NCBI RefSeq assembly: GCF_019399895.1
Contig: NC_091888.1
Location: 2,016,501-2,080,500, forward strand
Reading direction: 5' to 3'
Source of the DNA: Cardiocondyla obscurior
Taxonomy: Eukaryota > Arthropoda > Insecta > Hymenoptera > Formicidae
DNA length: 64,000 nucleotides
The position numbers were made by a program, and so were the translations under genes. Below, one piece after another: positions 1-12,680 of the stretch. The notes beneath the pieces were generated by a model. That model was given only the letters and a program-made list of their open reading frames with translations. It had not been told where the DNA came from and made no database searches. The stretch's first letter is position 1. Every line of letters starts with the position of its first letter.

Positions 1-3000
1 CGCTTAATATTTAGTGACACAACAATACTTTCACGATGTTTGCCTCTCTTGAGCAGCGACACGGTAGTTATTATTTGCGAGTACCGTTTCTCACCGATAT
101 TTTTCGTGTCAGGGCAAATCTTAGGCCCGTATCGTGACTCGAAATTAAATTTGGCCATTGTAAAGAAAAAAAAGTAGCTAAACGAAATCAATATTGCTAG
201 TGCATCGATCCCTCTGTAAGAAGAAAAAAAATCGATTTTAATCTCGCCGAGAATATATGACCGATATGTGACTTGAATTCTGCGGGCGGAATTCTTTCAG
301 GTCGTGTAAACGGAAGCGTCTCGACAACGACTTAACGCGGTAGTCCCGCGGATGCTGTAGAAAGTACATACTTTCTCCGTAGCGTCTCTCGTATGGGTGC
401 GTATGACTCGAGACGCGCATATTAAAGCGTCTCTCCGGAGAGATTATGTCGCTGCGCTCACGTGCGTGTGTGCACGGTCACAGGTGCAACTATGTGCACG
501 CTTCTTGACGAGCGCTATCTCGCGCGTCATCTCTTCTCTCGCCTTTCTTTCTTGCGCGCCCACCGTCGCGGGGACAAAAATCAACTCGGACAGCTCCTGG
601 GAAACGCCGGCCGATTTTATTGTCGAAATGTAATTAAGATACAAGAAAGCGCGGCATGTAGCGCTCATACATGTGTTATCGTAGAAACTCCGACGTGTCC
701 CCGGGCGGTAAGAATTATAGACCGCAGACTACGCCCGACACAATGAGCGGGCTTGGTTATCTGATGGCGCGCAGCAGAAATCGCCTCGGTGCCATCGACT
801 TGGCACGGCGAGCTAAATTAAATTCGATTCGCGGCGCTGAACGTTAACAAATTTTTTTCCCCCTCCCCACATTTCCAAATCGAACCACCGTGCCCTAATT
901 GTCACGAGCGCGAGGTTTCCAGGCACCCGGCCGCGTATTCGTAATACGTAATTTCGAGCGGGAAGGAAAGTCCCGTTCCCACGAGCGCGCGGATTCACGG
1001 AGCGTGGCGCGTCTCTCAAATCTCCCTGCGGGCCCATTAAAACTGCGTGTACCACGTAGCGCGGATCAACGACCCCTTAGGGGTCAGGCACGCGGGGGCC
1101 CGTAGCGCGTTAACTGCCGGTTGCCCGCGGCGCGGTGCCGCCGCACCAGGAAATCGGCGCTGACGCCGGCGTCAGCATCCGCGTCGTTACGCGAGATAGG
1201 AAACTGCCGCCGCCATCGTCATCGTCCTTTAAGGCGTCCATTAGGCCTCCTAAGTGCTAAACATGCCGGCCGGTCCGTCCGACGACCCCTCCGATGACCA
1301 GGACGAACTTTTTTCTTTTCTCTCTGTCCCGTCGCCTTCTTCAGAATTCGCCTCCTCTTCTAAGCATCGCCGCTCTCGCTTTGTCCCCCCTTGTATTTTC
1401 TATCTTTCTCCGTTTCTCTCGTCCCGTCCCGCGCTCCCGCTATCCACCTCCCTCGCTTCTTCGAGGGTCATCGACATTGGCACACCGGGCGACATTGTGC
1501 GCGACCGCTACGTTTCCCGGGTCGCCAGGAGCGCGCTCGCTCTCGGCACGCATCTCGCGCCGGATAATACCCGGGCGGCTCCTAATCACGGGCGGGCATG
1601 TAAAATAAATTGTACAAATAGGCAAGTTCGCGCGGCCACGGTGATTACGGCCGCGGTGGAATACAACTCTCTCGATTTAACGAGACTGCCGTCGAGACGT
1701 CACGATTGTAACGCCCAGCGTCCATTAATAATTCCATGCCGCGCGGAATCGTTCCATAACGATTGCTCTTAATACCGCGGCGCGCAGGCCGCGGGACACA
1801 TTGTTACACGGATCCTCGTTATCGGGCGCGCGCGTCTCGCTGAGAAAACAACCCGTGGTACAACGCTCGTCTCTTTGCGCGGGGCTTCGCAATTTCCGCG
1901 TCAGGCTGCTTCAGCTCTCGAGCAGCTCAGCTCTCAGCCCCCGAGCAGCAAATAGTCGATGGAGAAGAGTTTACCTCATTACATAGTCCGCAACGCGGAA
2001 ACCGGAGCGACTTACTCCCCGGTCGCCATTAATTACGCCCGACCACGGCGGTAATTAAAGAAATTAGCGGATATCTAGGCACGGAGAGGAACGACGTCGC
2101 CGTCCCATCGGAGAGCTGCTCGGCCTGGCGCGCTCTCCTCCGCCGCCCTCTTCTTTCCTTCCATCTATCTCTCGGATGCAAATTCATTGTGCAACGAATG
2201 CAACGGCAGGCCTGGCGTCGGCTGCTAACGGAGAAATTCGTTCCAGTTGCGTTTTCTGCTCGTTAACCGATTACACAACGTTGCACAACAACGTCCTCTC
2301 CTCTCCTAGCTCTTTCATTTTGTTTCTTCTCTTCTCTTCTTTGAATTTGCACGTATCTCGCATCTATAACTCGTTTCCCTTATTCGACGCGCGCTAATCC
2401 ATCAACGGTTCGCTTCCGCAGCTCTCGAAACGAAAGATTTTAAAGTCTGTCGGAGTATTCAGCTGAAAGATCCTTCAACGTGAAGCATTTTATATGGTAT
2501 TTCTACTAACACTTTCTGTCAATAATATTATCTCTATATACGAGATACATGGAAGTCCGAAAATCTCTCGTTGTATTTTTTTGCATCGAAGACGCGTTCG
2601 GCGTCCGGTCAATTAGTTCTCGGATTTTAAAGAGAGAAGCCTTTAATTTAATTGACACGTTAACGCGCGTAAGAACTGTCGTTCATTCGTCAGCGAACAA
2701 TAACTGTCTACCGAGTTCACCGAGCACGCAAGAAAGGTCGCTCAGCATCCGCCGGATATCTCGGGCTCTCGAACGAGCGCGAGAGTTAGACGAGAAAAAT
2801 CACGACTGAATTTACAATTTAAGCCGTCAGCTGTCTCCTATTTCATCTAGAATTACTAGTGTAATGAAGAGACATCCTCGCGAGGATACGAGCCTAGAAA
2901 ACTAACGGTCGGCAATCCCGAGTTGTGCTATACATATTTTTTTTTTTATTTTTTTTTTTTATTTTTATCTCGCTCTTATCTTTAATGTTAAACTGCTTCC

Positions 3001-4318
3001 TGCACGTCGTGTTTTTGTCTCTGCTTTATTTTCACGTTTAGTGGATAATATCACGCACTGCCGCTCGTATAGGAAGAAACTGACATTTGCATAAGTGACA
3101 CGTCGCGCGTTACTTATTACGTAGTCACTCGCGGACGACACGTAGTGTCGAATGTATCGTGCTGCTCTGCAAAACTGGAAGTACGAAAAATCCACGGAAG
3201 ATAATGTATCTAATTTTACCCCAGGTAGCCGCGCGAGCGTGTAGAAAGTAAGATACCCGAGCTTGGCTGTTCTACAAGACTGGTTTTGACGGGAGATTAA
3301 TTGCATATCGTTGAAGCAATGGCGGCCGGCACGGCGTAATTACCCGGGTACGAATCGATGTTGAAAGTACTAAACGTATAATGAATACGGACTAGATAAT
3401 TATAACGGCCTTTTATTTTCGATTCGTTCTATCGGAGGCGTTCGAAGTGGAGCACGATTATCCCACAAACCGTGATAAATCTCTTCTTCAACAGACGGAT
3501 TAACTTGGTTGGTACGGGATGGGACAATTCCCGGCTCTCGTACTCGGTGCACGGCGAAAAGGGCAGAAAGGGCCGGGCATTCGCGTGCCATCTCGATGAG
3601 GAGTTGCGTCGTGACCTCTCCGGTCGCGCGTATGGTTGCACACGTGCACACGTCGCGGGAACGACCTGCGACGTGCAAGCGTACCCCGCAGCGCGAGAGG
3701 CCTTTCTAATCGGGGAGAGACACACGTCGGGGGCGAGCGCGAATTTACGAGCAACGTGCCGCGCGCGTCGCGTGCAGTTTTGCCGATCCCACGGATCCTG
3801 AAAATCATATCTCGTCCCGGGTTAATACTCGCGAGATCTGTGCCCGAGATACGAGACGCGCGGACCTGTTTCAACGCGCCGCAAAAGCGGAAGGAGATAC
3901 AGCCTGGAAGCAAACGGAGTCAAGTAAATCTCGATCCGCGGCGTCGAATTCTTCCGCGAGAGGAAGATTATCGCGGACTTTTCGCTATGTAAATTCTACT
4001 TAGCCGCGTGATTCTTTCCGATTAAAGAATTGAAATGAAAATGCGGAGGAGTGCCCCGGGTGCGACTTAACCGCACTTGCGCTTCGGAGCGGTGCCCCGC
4101 CGTAAGCATCAGCGACAATGACTATTCTCTATTTCTGAGACAGGCTCGGGCATTAAACGTGATAGCGTTGGACAGTCAAGGATCGTTTCGTTGCGCTTCC
4201 TCGTCGTTATGAACGGACGCGCGAGCGTGTTTCCGTCGGAATCGAATGGGAGGCATTCGAGGCCGAGAATGACGACTGGCGAGTTAAATGCGTTGCCGCG
4301 AATCAAGCGGATACTTAC
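1..4318. other. Non-coding left edge
   Basis: No exon can be supported. Frames such as 1254-1772 (plus) are Ser/Pro/Arg-rich products of CpG- and pyrimidine-rich DNA. A T-rich tract at 2939-2968 and pyrimidine-rich stretches at 1305-1460 and 2280-2345 are present. Probably intronic. Confidence 0.45.
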
Positions 4319-4356
4319 AAAAGCCTCGTGGGTCGATCATCGCTCGTTAGCGCCAT
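4319..4356 (-). CDS. Candidate short first coding exon ending in a strong donor
   Basis: On minus, ATG at 4356 sits in a good start context (GACACAATGGCG) and opens 12 codons (MALTSDDRPTRL) plus two bases before TT|GTAAGTAT, a near-perfect donor at 4319/4318. Without splicing, the frame stops at once (TTG TAA). The exon ends in phase 2, the same as the kinase exon at 54025, so it could be an alternative start of the same gene from an internal promoter, or the start of another minus-strand gene beyond the left edge. The CpG-rich upstream stretch and the (ACGC)n repeat at 4396-4416 would be its 5' region. No partner exon was identified in 1-4318. A tiny ORF plus a donor can arise by chance. Confidence 0.3.
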
Positions 4357-4395
4357 TGTGTCGTAAGACTGCGACGTGTGTGCCGCGTTACGCAA

Positions 4396-4416
4396 CGCAC
4401 GCACGCACGCACGCAC
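4396..4416. repeat. (ACGC)5 tetranucleotide repeat
   Basis: Five ACGC units, about 40 bp upstream (minus sense) of the candidate start codon at 4356. Confidence 0.9.
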
Positions 4417-6702
4417 TTGATACGCAGTTGGCTTGCGGCTCGCCAGGATCTACGCCGAGAAAAAGTGCGTCGGGTATCGCGTAGCGGTTGTTTTGTCTCC
4501 GCACGGCGCGACAAGGGACGTGTTCGTGTGCGCACGTCACTATTCGATTGATGATGGTGCCTCTTGCCGAGGCCTTTACGACGCTCACGAATACATAATT
4601 GAACGTAATTGAACGCCGCGGTGGAATAGTAACCTATTACGTGACGCCGTTAAAGGACTGCCTAATAGAACGAGTGGGGTACTAAACGCATCGGGAATTC
4701 TTATATCCCGGTTGGATGTCACAGCGATGGAAAATTAAATAAAACCGAATGACAAACTAATGACGGTTCTTGTACTTAATAAATACGTAATTGACATTGG
4801 AAACTCTCTGTTTCTCGAGAGAGAGAAAGTCATTTCTGCTACATGGAGCTTCGGGCCCACCTCGGGCGTTTTATAATAATTTATTTGCTAAAAGGAACAA
4901 ATCACATCTCGTTACGCTCGTCTTAATGGCCGCCGTGTAATTTACTATTTGGCATTAAGATGCAGAATCGACTTTGTAACAGCCCGATAATTGGGCTGTC
5001 ATTCACATTTTATTATTAAATATCATCGATCACACACAGCGATAATAAAGAGTTATCGGAATGTTATATTAAGCTCGTACAGTTGTCTGAGTTTCCTTTC
5101 ACCGTAATTACAGCTGACGCGGGCATACCTCGCGACTAAAGACACACGTTTCTAATATATATTAAGAGAGCTGGTTCGGCGCATAGTCATGCGAACGTGA
5201 CATCAATGAAACAGATCGATTACCCTTATTGCCGTGATGAAACAACTAAGGAGCCAGGGCTCCGCGAGATGACGAGATGAAGTCACACGATCGTTACGTT
5301 GTGTATGATCCGAACGGGGATCCACTTAACCTCCCGCGCCACAAATGGCGCAGACGGGTAATTTACAAAAAGTATTATCACGCAATACGTATTAAACTTT
5401 ACATAATTCTGTAACGAATAACTTTAAGAAAATTACAGTTTCTCCGCGGTGAAACTATGTAATTTCCTCAACAGGCCTAGGAGATCTGTGGTCTATCTCG
5501 AGATACTATTGAGAGTCACATTACGTAGGAGACACGTGTGTCTGCGAACGCACAAAGGCATTGTTGACCCGAGCCGGGGGGAAAAAAAATCTCGCCAGTT
5601 GCGATCGCGCGATTGATCTACGGTCGTCTACGATTCCCCCCGCGGGAACGATCGGCTGTACGGGGACCGCGGTTAAATAAATAAAATCGTTCCCCTGGCA
5701 GGGAGAGACGGGAACGACGAGTCGATAGGGAGACGTTGAATGGCACTGGAATGGTAATTTTATAGGCAAGCTCGTTTTCCGCGCGGCGCGATGCACCGCG
5801 GCGCGCTCCGCTTGACCCTTGGCCTTAAAACCCCTCCTCGCAGCTTCCGATTCTTCACGGATGTCACGCTCGAACAAAGGAACGGCGAGGAAGACGAGCT
5901 CTCTTAAGTAGGCATTTGGATGCCGCGCACCGCTTCAGGGCCGCGCACGACGTGTAATCTGCATAGCGTAACTTTCGCTACGCGAGTGCGTGCTTTCGCG
6001 AAAGCCTTGACTCGCGGCGGCGCTCGTCTCTTTGTAATCAAATTCCGCGCCCGCAGAAAAAAAAGGCAGTTTCCCGCAAATACGGAGATCTCTTCTCCCC
6101 GAGGTCGTGTCGCCAATGACATCCCCGACCCGATCGCGCTTCCAAGGCTCGCATTCCATTTGAGATTCCCTCGGCTCGCGGAAAAACTCTCAAAGCAGTT
6201 GGATCGAGATCTAAAGTTTTTAAAGCGCACGCGGAATTATCGTCGAACATCCCGTCGTGGGTGAAGCTCAGCGAAGTTCTGGACTCGCGCGGCACCGGTA
6301 ACCTCGAGGGAAAACGCGCGAGTTTCTCGCGAGAAAAATGCGGGGCGCGAGATCATCTTACCCGGCAGGCGCGGTTCATCGGCGACGCCAAGGACGGTGC
6401 CTCGTTAACGTTGCCGATTACACGCGGGCGATCGCTCGTCGTCTTTCCCGGCGCGGGGTAGAAATATCACGTGTGCGATGTCGTAACACTCGCGGTTATC
6501 CGGCCGACGTCGAGATAAGTTCCGCTGCGCTGACCGCAAGCCTCCCGTGTGAAGCGGCTCGAGATCTCGCGGAATGCGGCTGATCGGGTAAAAATGATAA
6601 AAGTCCCGCCCGACTGGGAAGAACTGGCTGCTGCCAAGCGTGCGCGTCAGACGAAGAACCTTATCCACGTTGCGTCGTTATGTTAACCGCGTAAATTATC
6701 AT

Positions 6703-6722
6703 AAAAAAAAAAAAAAAAAAAA
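6703..6722. repeat. Poly(A) tract, 20 nt
   Basis: Homopolymer run at the edge of an AT-rich patch in the kinase intron. Confidence 0.9.
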
Positions 6723-7794
6723 CTTATGGAGATATGTTTCGAAATACAGACTACTTTTATCGCGAACGTGATTTACTGATCCGTTTGCCGGTTTATATTT
6801 AAAAGAAATGCGGAAGTATTCGTTTTATTGTCCAGTTGCAGTATTAATAGAAATAAAAGAACAAAAGAGTCGTGGTTTAATTATTAGATAATCGTTTCTC
6901 CGCTAAGATCATTTACTCTGTACTTTTTCTACGCTATCTGTACTCAGGCATTGATTATACGACGATTGTATAACTTTCCATTCCGTAACGCTGCCCGTGA
7001 AATAAGATACTCGTCAAGCGGATGCTGCGGAAGAGTAATTCTCCGCTGTTCCGCTGACGGAGCCGCGAGATCGCACGCGTCGAGGGCGGTATCGGCAAGA
7101 TAGGCCTTCCGTCCGAGAAACTCAACATCCGCTTCTTGACCCCGGCTCTATTTGGCTTGCAAATGATACAGCTAGCCTAACCGCCACCTTGAAGAGATCT
7201 CGTTGTGTGCACAGCGGCGAAATGCGAAACGATGCTTGCGATTGAAATGTTTGCATTGATATAATCACTAAACGGCGGCTTTATCTCCAAGTATCGCGCG
7301 ATTACCCATCCAAGTGAATACACTTTCAACGTTCGTAAAATTAAATTTAACGCAAGGTTCAGCTCGATATCAAACATTTCTCTTTCTGTGACGAAATAGA
7401 AGGCAATAAAAAAAATATAAAAAAAATAAAAAATATATAAAAAAATGATAAAAACAGCGTGAAAGACTTATTAGAATTTTTCGTTTGCAGGATCCGAAGT
7501 GTGGGGCTTCATCTCCGGAGCGTATCGAACAACACGACTCGAAATGCACAAAGGGTTAATTCGATCGTAACGCCGATCCGCGCTCGTACAGTCGTTCGCT
7601 AGTTCGCGCGCGCTCGCACTCGAGAGAGTCGTTCACCCGGCGCATGACCGAGCAAAGGATCTTAGACGAGAAAAGGAGGAAAATGAAGCCGGAGGAAACG
7701 AGAACGGGCCTGTTTTGCAAGCGCGGGGCGTTCACGGAGAAGGTTAAATATCATACGTAGTACCTCGCGCTCGGAGCGAAGGAGGCCGGCCACG

Positions 7795-7818
7795 CGCTCG
7801 CTCGCTCGCTCGCTCGCT
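7795..7818. repeat. (CGCT)n tetranucleotide repeat
   Basis: Six tandem CGCT units. The same motif family as the (GAGC)n repeat in the kinase 5' region, in the opposite orientation. Confidence 0.9.
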
Positions 7819-10680
7819 AAATGATAAAGGCCGCGCGCGCGGCTCGACAAGACTCGGCTCGACTACGCCGGTGATTCGCGTGAAAGTTTAGTTATGCTCG
7901 GCCACCCGATAAAAATCGGCCCCGCGTGTGAGAACGCGCCGAGTGAACGCGTCGCGGTAGCCCAAGTCACCTGAGAGCGTTCATTCGCTCGCGCGAGCGA
8001 TGCCACGCTCGAGAATTCCTTCCTCGACGTAAGAGAGCATTTCAAGATTTTTCGGTAAAAAAAAAAAATAAAAAAAATTTTTTTTAATATAAAAAGGGGA
8101 GGTTACCGAGAATTTCGCGATTCGACTCTCCTCGAAGATTACAACTTTATAAGAAAATGAATTTTTCCTCTTCGCCTTCGTGCTTTGAGATAAAATAAAA
8201 ACGCGAAAACAGCGAGAGCCGGGTCTCGTTCCTTTTATTTCCCTGACGCATTCCGAGATCCGGCGCAAATAAAGGTATCGCGAATTCGCATTCGCTCGCG
8301 CGCGCGTAACGACTTGTGCCTTATCGTCGCGTGCCGATGCGCATTATTTCGTTACCGTGCTCTTGGCGAGAATCGCCGATAAGCACCCCGTGAAATTCCT
8401 TCTTTTCCAAGTTTCCGATCGCGTCTGTCGCATCCACTCTCAATTTCTAGGAATCGAACTCTTTTCATACAGAAAATCACGGCGCGATATATTCAACCGC
8501 TACGAGATGTTTGCGTCTTCCATTCGCGAGCGTCAATTACAAAGTAACGTTTTACAACATAAAGGATTGTAAAGACGTACTATTATGTCACGTTTGTCAT
8601 TATATGAAAAATTCTTAATTAATTATTTATTCTTTACTGCAATTAGCATTAATCATACAGCATTACGACGTTAATAATTTACATTAAGAAAAGTAAACCT
8701 TTCAGAGGAAATCAGCATTTTTTTTCCTTTTTTTTTCTTTTAACGTAATTTTACGGCAAATATATTTATTCGGTTTTCATGTAAGCTTTTTAAACTCGTA
8801 TAATGAGCTACTACAGCTTTCGCTTACCGTCGCAATATCTTAAACACTCGAAGAATTAATTTTTCGTGCAAAACGCGTGTCACAACTGTTTAACGAGTCG
8901 TTGCAAAATTGTCACGAGACCATTAAGAAATTTGCATTTGCGAGAATGGACCGATTAATTAGTCGGTGCCGCTAGCAAGTCGGAAATCGCGAGTCACGAA
9001 TACGGATGTCGTGAGTGACTGCTTTTTGACCCGTCCCGACAATCGTTTATTCTCGCTGGATCACTAGGCGACTTCCTGCTGTCAACTAAAATATAGCCTG
9101 GACCAATCGATCCTTTTTAAAATTCCGGCTTAATAAGTACAAACAAAGCGAGCGAAATCATCGACAAAGTCGTAAAAAAAATGTATAGATTAAATTTAAA
9201 TACATTTTAAATAAAGAAAAAAATTATTTCTCCTCCTAAAACTTAAAAATTTCATTACTTTTTCCTTCACTTTCCTTCTACCTGTTAATGTAGCCGGCAA
9301 AAATATGTGCAACCGAACAGCCTTGTAAAAATTATTCCTGGATTCTGATTTCATTCGACTATTCTGACGATTGCGATAGCAGTAAATTAGAATTCTTATT
9401 TCTTAATGCTTCATAAAGTCACGAGAAATTAATGGTCTGTTTACGGCGCGCGAACGATCGGTTCGGGAATTATTCTCGTGTAGCCGCCACGTTAAAAAGA
9501 CGATCGTTAAGTGGTTAAACGAATCGACGATAGCGGCGGAGAAATTCAAATTACAAAAGCGAATCGATCGCACTCGCGGTTGTTATTTTAATGTCGGCCG
9601 GAGACTGCAGTCGGCACTCCCGATTTAGGCGCGGAAACGCCAAGCGAATGCCAATAATCGGACGTTTTTATCGCCCTCGAGATTAATACCGCTCACGGAC
9701 GAGCGAGCGGACGTCGACTTCCAAATCCTGCGTGCAAGAAAAAAGCAACGTGCAAGAAAACGGTGGGAAGGTGCAACGAGGAGAGAAGAAAGGAAGGGAC
9801 GAGAGAGAACACCCTCGGCGTCCTTCGGCGGCCGCCACAGTTTGCTGACCCGGTTCGAAAAGAGCAAAAATCGATGGTGCATCGCTCGGGGTGGGGCCAC
9901 GTAAAGCCGAAAAGCCAGTATCAACTACCAAAAAAGAAACGAAGAGGCCCTCTCTCTCTCTCTCGATCCGGTTCTTCCGGACCGCAAATGTCGTCCGGCG
10001 CTTCGTAATGAATAACTTCTGCGTCGTGATACGCGTCTCGGGACGGGGGATGAGCGACGTCGCTCTGTTAACTCTCAGCGGGCAGAGAAAAGGAAATGTT
10101 ACGCCCGCAGATATTTATAGCGCCGTTCGTTCTTTTACCTCGTAGCCTCATCGGCGCGCGTAGGACGTTGCATCCGAGTACGCGTCGCGGCGGCGATCAA
10201 CGTTGCGGCGTCGTCCCTCTCGATTAAGACTCAACGGTGAAAACTAAAAGGCGTTCATTAGGAATGTCCATAAATGTCGCCACGCACACGGTAATGGTAC
10301 CGATGAATCACGATTAGCCGAGGAAGATGTAAACGCTAAGTCGAGGAGGCGCGCACGGCGTGGCCCTCGCGCGTGAAAATCAAATCGTGCCGCGTGCGCG
10401 CGTGAGTCACACACGTGCGTGCACTCCGAGTCATCGCGTTCGTCGCGTGGAGTTATTTCTATGCGGTTGCAATTTGACGGTGACGCCCCGCCGTTCCCGC
10501 GCTTGCAATCCCGTGATTCGAGGACACGACCGGAGGAATATCCTCGTTTCGCGAGCGAGCTCGCGAGCTGACGCAACCGACGGCCGCGACGGTCGCGCGA
10601 ACAAAATTGTCCCATCTCGTTGAATCGCGCGCGCGTTATACGCACGTAAACGGTATTGCCAGTTTTTGTAAGCGCATAGG

Positions 10681-10700
10681 TGTACGTGTGCACACGTACA
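10681..10700. repeat. 20-bp perfect palindrome
   Basis: TGTACGTGTGCACACGTACA equals its own reverse complement. It contains ACGTG on both strands, the core recognised by bHLH-PAS factors, around a central GTGCAC. Could be a dimer-binding site; inference only. Confidence 0.7.
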
Positions 10701-12655
10701 ATTGCGCCGCCGTCACGCTCCCGCATTTTATTATACCGGTCTTCCAGAACGCTTCTTGCCGACGCAGGGGCACTTGAACTTTCTTGGGAGCGCGTAACGC
10801 GAGCACAACCTCGGGGATAACGGTACGAAAAGTCACGACACGAGGAGATCTCTACGTCGCAGATTTTATTTTTTTTTTTTTCTCTCCTTCTTGGCATTTG
10901 TGATTTCTATACTCTATATCGTATTCAGGTTAGATGCCAACTGGCGCGGTATGGTCGAGGTGACTGACTTCGATCGCGCGAAACGCGAAGAAATGAGGCG
11001 GGAAAAGTGAGTCTGGTCAGCGCCAGAGGGTGGACCGAAGTAAATTGGCCCCGATGATGTTGGCGACGGATAATGCCCGAGAGCCGAGGCTCTTAGAAAT
11101 ATTCGGTGAAATATCGCTGATCTCGGCCACGAGATATTGCCCGTCGAAGCCGCGCTACATTTTTGACGTTTGACGCTTCGCGATGCGTCTGGCAGCAGGA
11201 AATGTACATTGTTGGCATCACAATTCGGCGGGAATGCGCAGAGTGTCACACATATCGCGCTGCAACGAGGAAGCTTACATGCAGCTATAAATATTTACCA
11301 AATTGCGTGAATCGCTGAACTTTGGGACGTTGCATCATTCGCATTCGGAAACATTTTCGCTGACGTAATAAAATAAAAGACAATCATCACAATCGACGAC
11401 AGTGTCGGAATGATCGATACTTTCCTCGCCACTAATAAGTCAAATTTACCGCTTATAAATATTCTGAGAGAAGTAAAGGAGTATATATCTTTTCCTAAAT
11501 AAAAAAAATTTTTTTTTAAATTAAAAACAAAATTAGCTTTGTACGCACAAAGTGAAAGAAGCGTTACCCTCGGTTTGATCCTAATTCGAAGTGATTGATA
11601 CACGGATTGAACGCGCATTCTTTCGAGCGCTCCCACTCTTCTCGCGCGAATTGCAAGGGAATTCCGTCCAAGGATATCAAGTTTCGCCGTTTAAGTCGCG
11701 CAACGTGTTATTATCGTCGCCGATACTGCAAATATAATGAAATGTTGGGCACGAGTGCGGACAGGCATGACAGATTGACAATGCCGCTGATTTTCGACGG
11801 CGCGGACGGTTTCCTCGATTCGCGACGAGTTATCGAACCACCGGCGGCCGGCAAGGCTGCGACCAAGGCTCGGCAATTGGCAACGGAACGCATTTTAGGG
11901 GTTAAACAACCGGCGTGGTTGCGTAAGGCCCACACTTGTGGACGTCGCCGTCGCCGTTGTCTTCCGAATATGGCAGGACACGGTCGAACAATGCGCGGCT
12001 GATTTATCATCCGAACGGGCCGTTAATCTCGCACAATCTCACACAAAGATTCGAGTCGAGTTTTTTCAGCTCTCTCGGCGGCGAAGAGCCGGACGATTTC
12101 GGCCGGCCTCGCGCGCGGATCCGCGCGGCTCGCATAAATTAACACCCACCGAAATTACGTCAGAACGAGACAAAAAGGTTTCGAAGGCGTTCCCGGAGTA
12201 AACTCGTTCGTACGGGGCAATTTGCGAATCGCGATCTCACGATAACAGCGAGTTATCGTTGTATCTCTGTAATCTCCGATGTCCTTCGATTAGATTGCAC
12301 GTAGAAAGGAAGATAATAGATTCGTCAAAGCAATCTCGGCGATAATGAGCCGTCTGTCACTTAGCGTTGCCACCGAATTATCCACGCTAACGATTGCGTA
12401 CCGGAATTCCCCGCTAAATTCCTCGCGCCGGGATATTGCGAGCGTCGGAGTTGCGAGATTCAAAGATACTGTACCTGCACGCGGATAATGTATCTGCGTG
12501 TTGTTCGCGTGCGTGCATTCCCCGAGAGTTGCCTACGCGTACATGCGTGCCTGCGTGCGTGCGCGTTCACGTGAGAGTTAAGCGACGGCGAACGCAGGAT
12601 GGAGCTATCGAAAATCTCAAATCCCACTAACCCCGTTGGCGAACTACCAAGACAA

Positions 12656-12680
12656 GGCGGCGGCGGCGGTGGCGGCGGCG
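12656..12680. repeat. (GGC)8 trinucleotide repeat
   Basis: GGC units with a single GGT interruption; gives poly-glycine in an unsupported plus frame at 12599-12829. Confidence 0.85.

Noticed and set aside
1254..1772. 172-codon open frame on plus
   Set aside because: Ser/Pro/Arg translation of pyrimidine-rich CpG DNA; no recognisable domain.
10244..10897. 217-codon open frame on minus
   Set aside because: Arg-rich composition, no motif, and no paired splice sites or start context.
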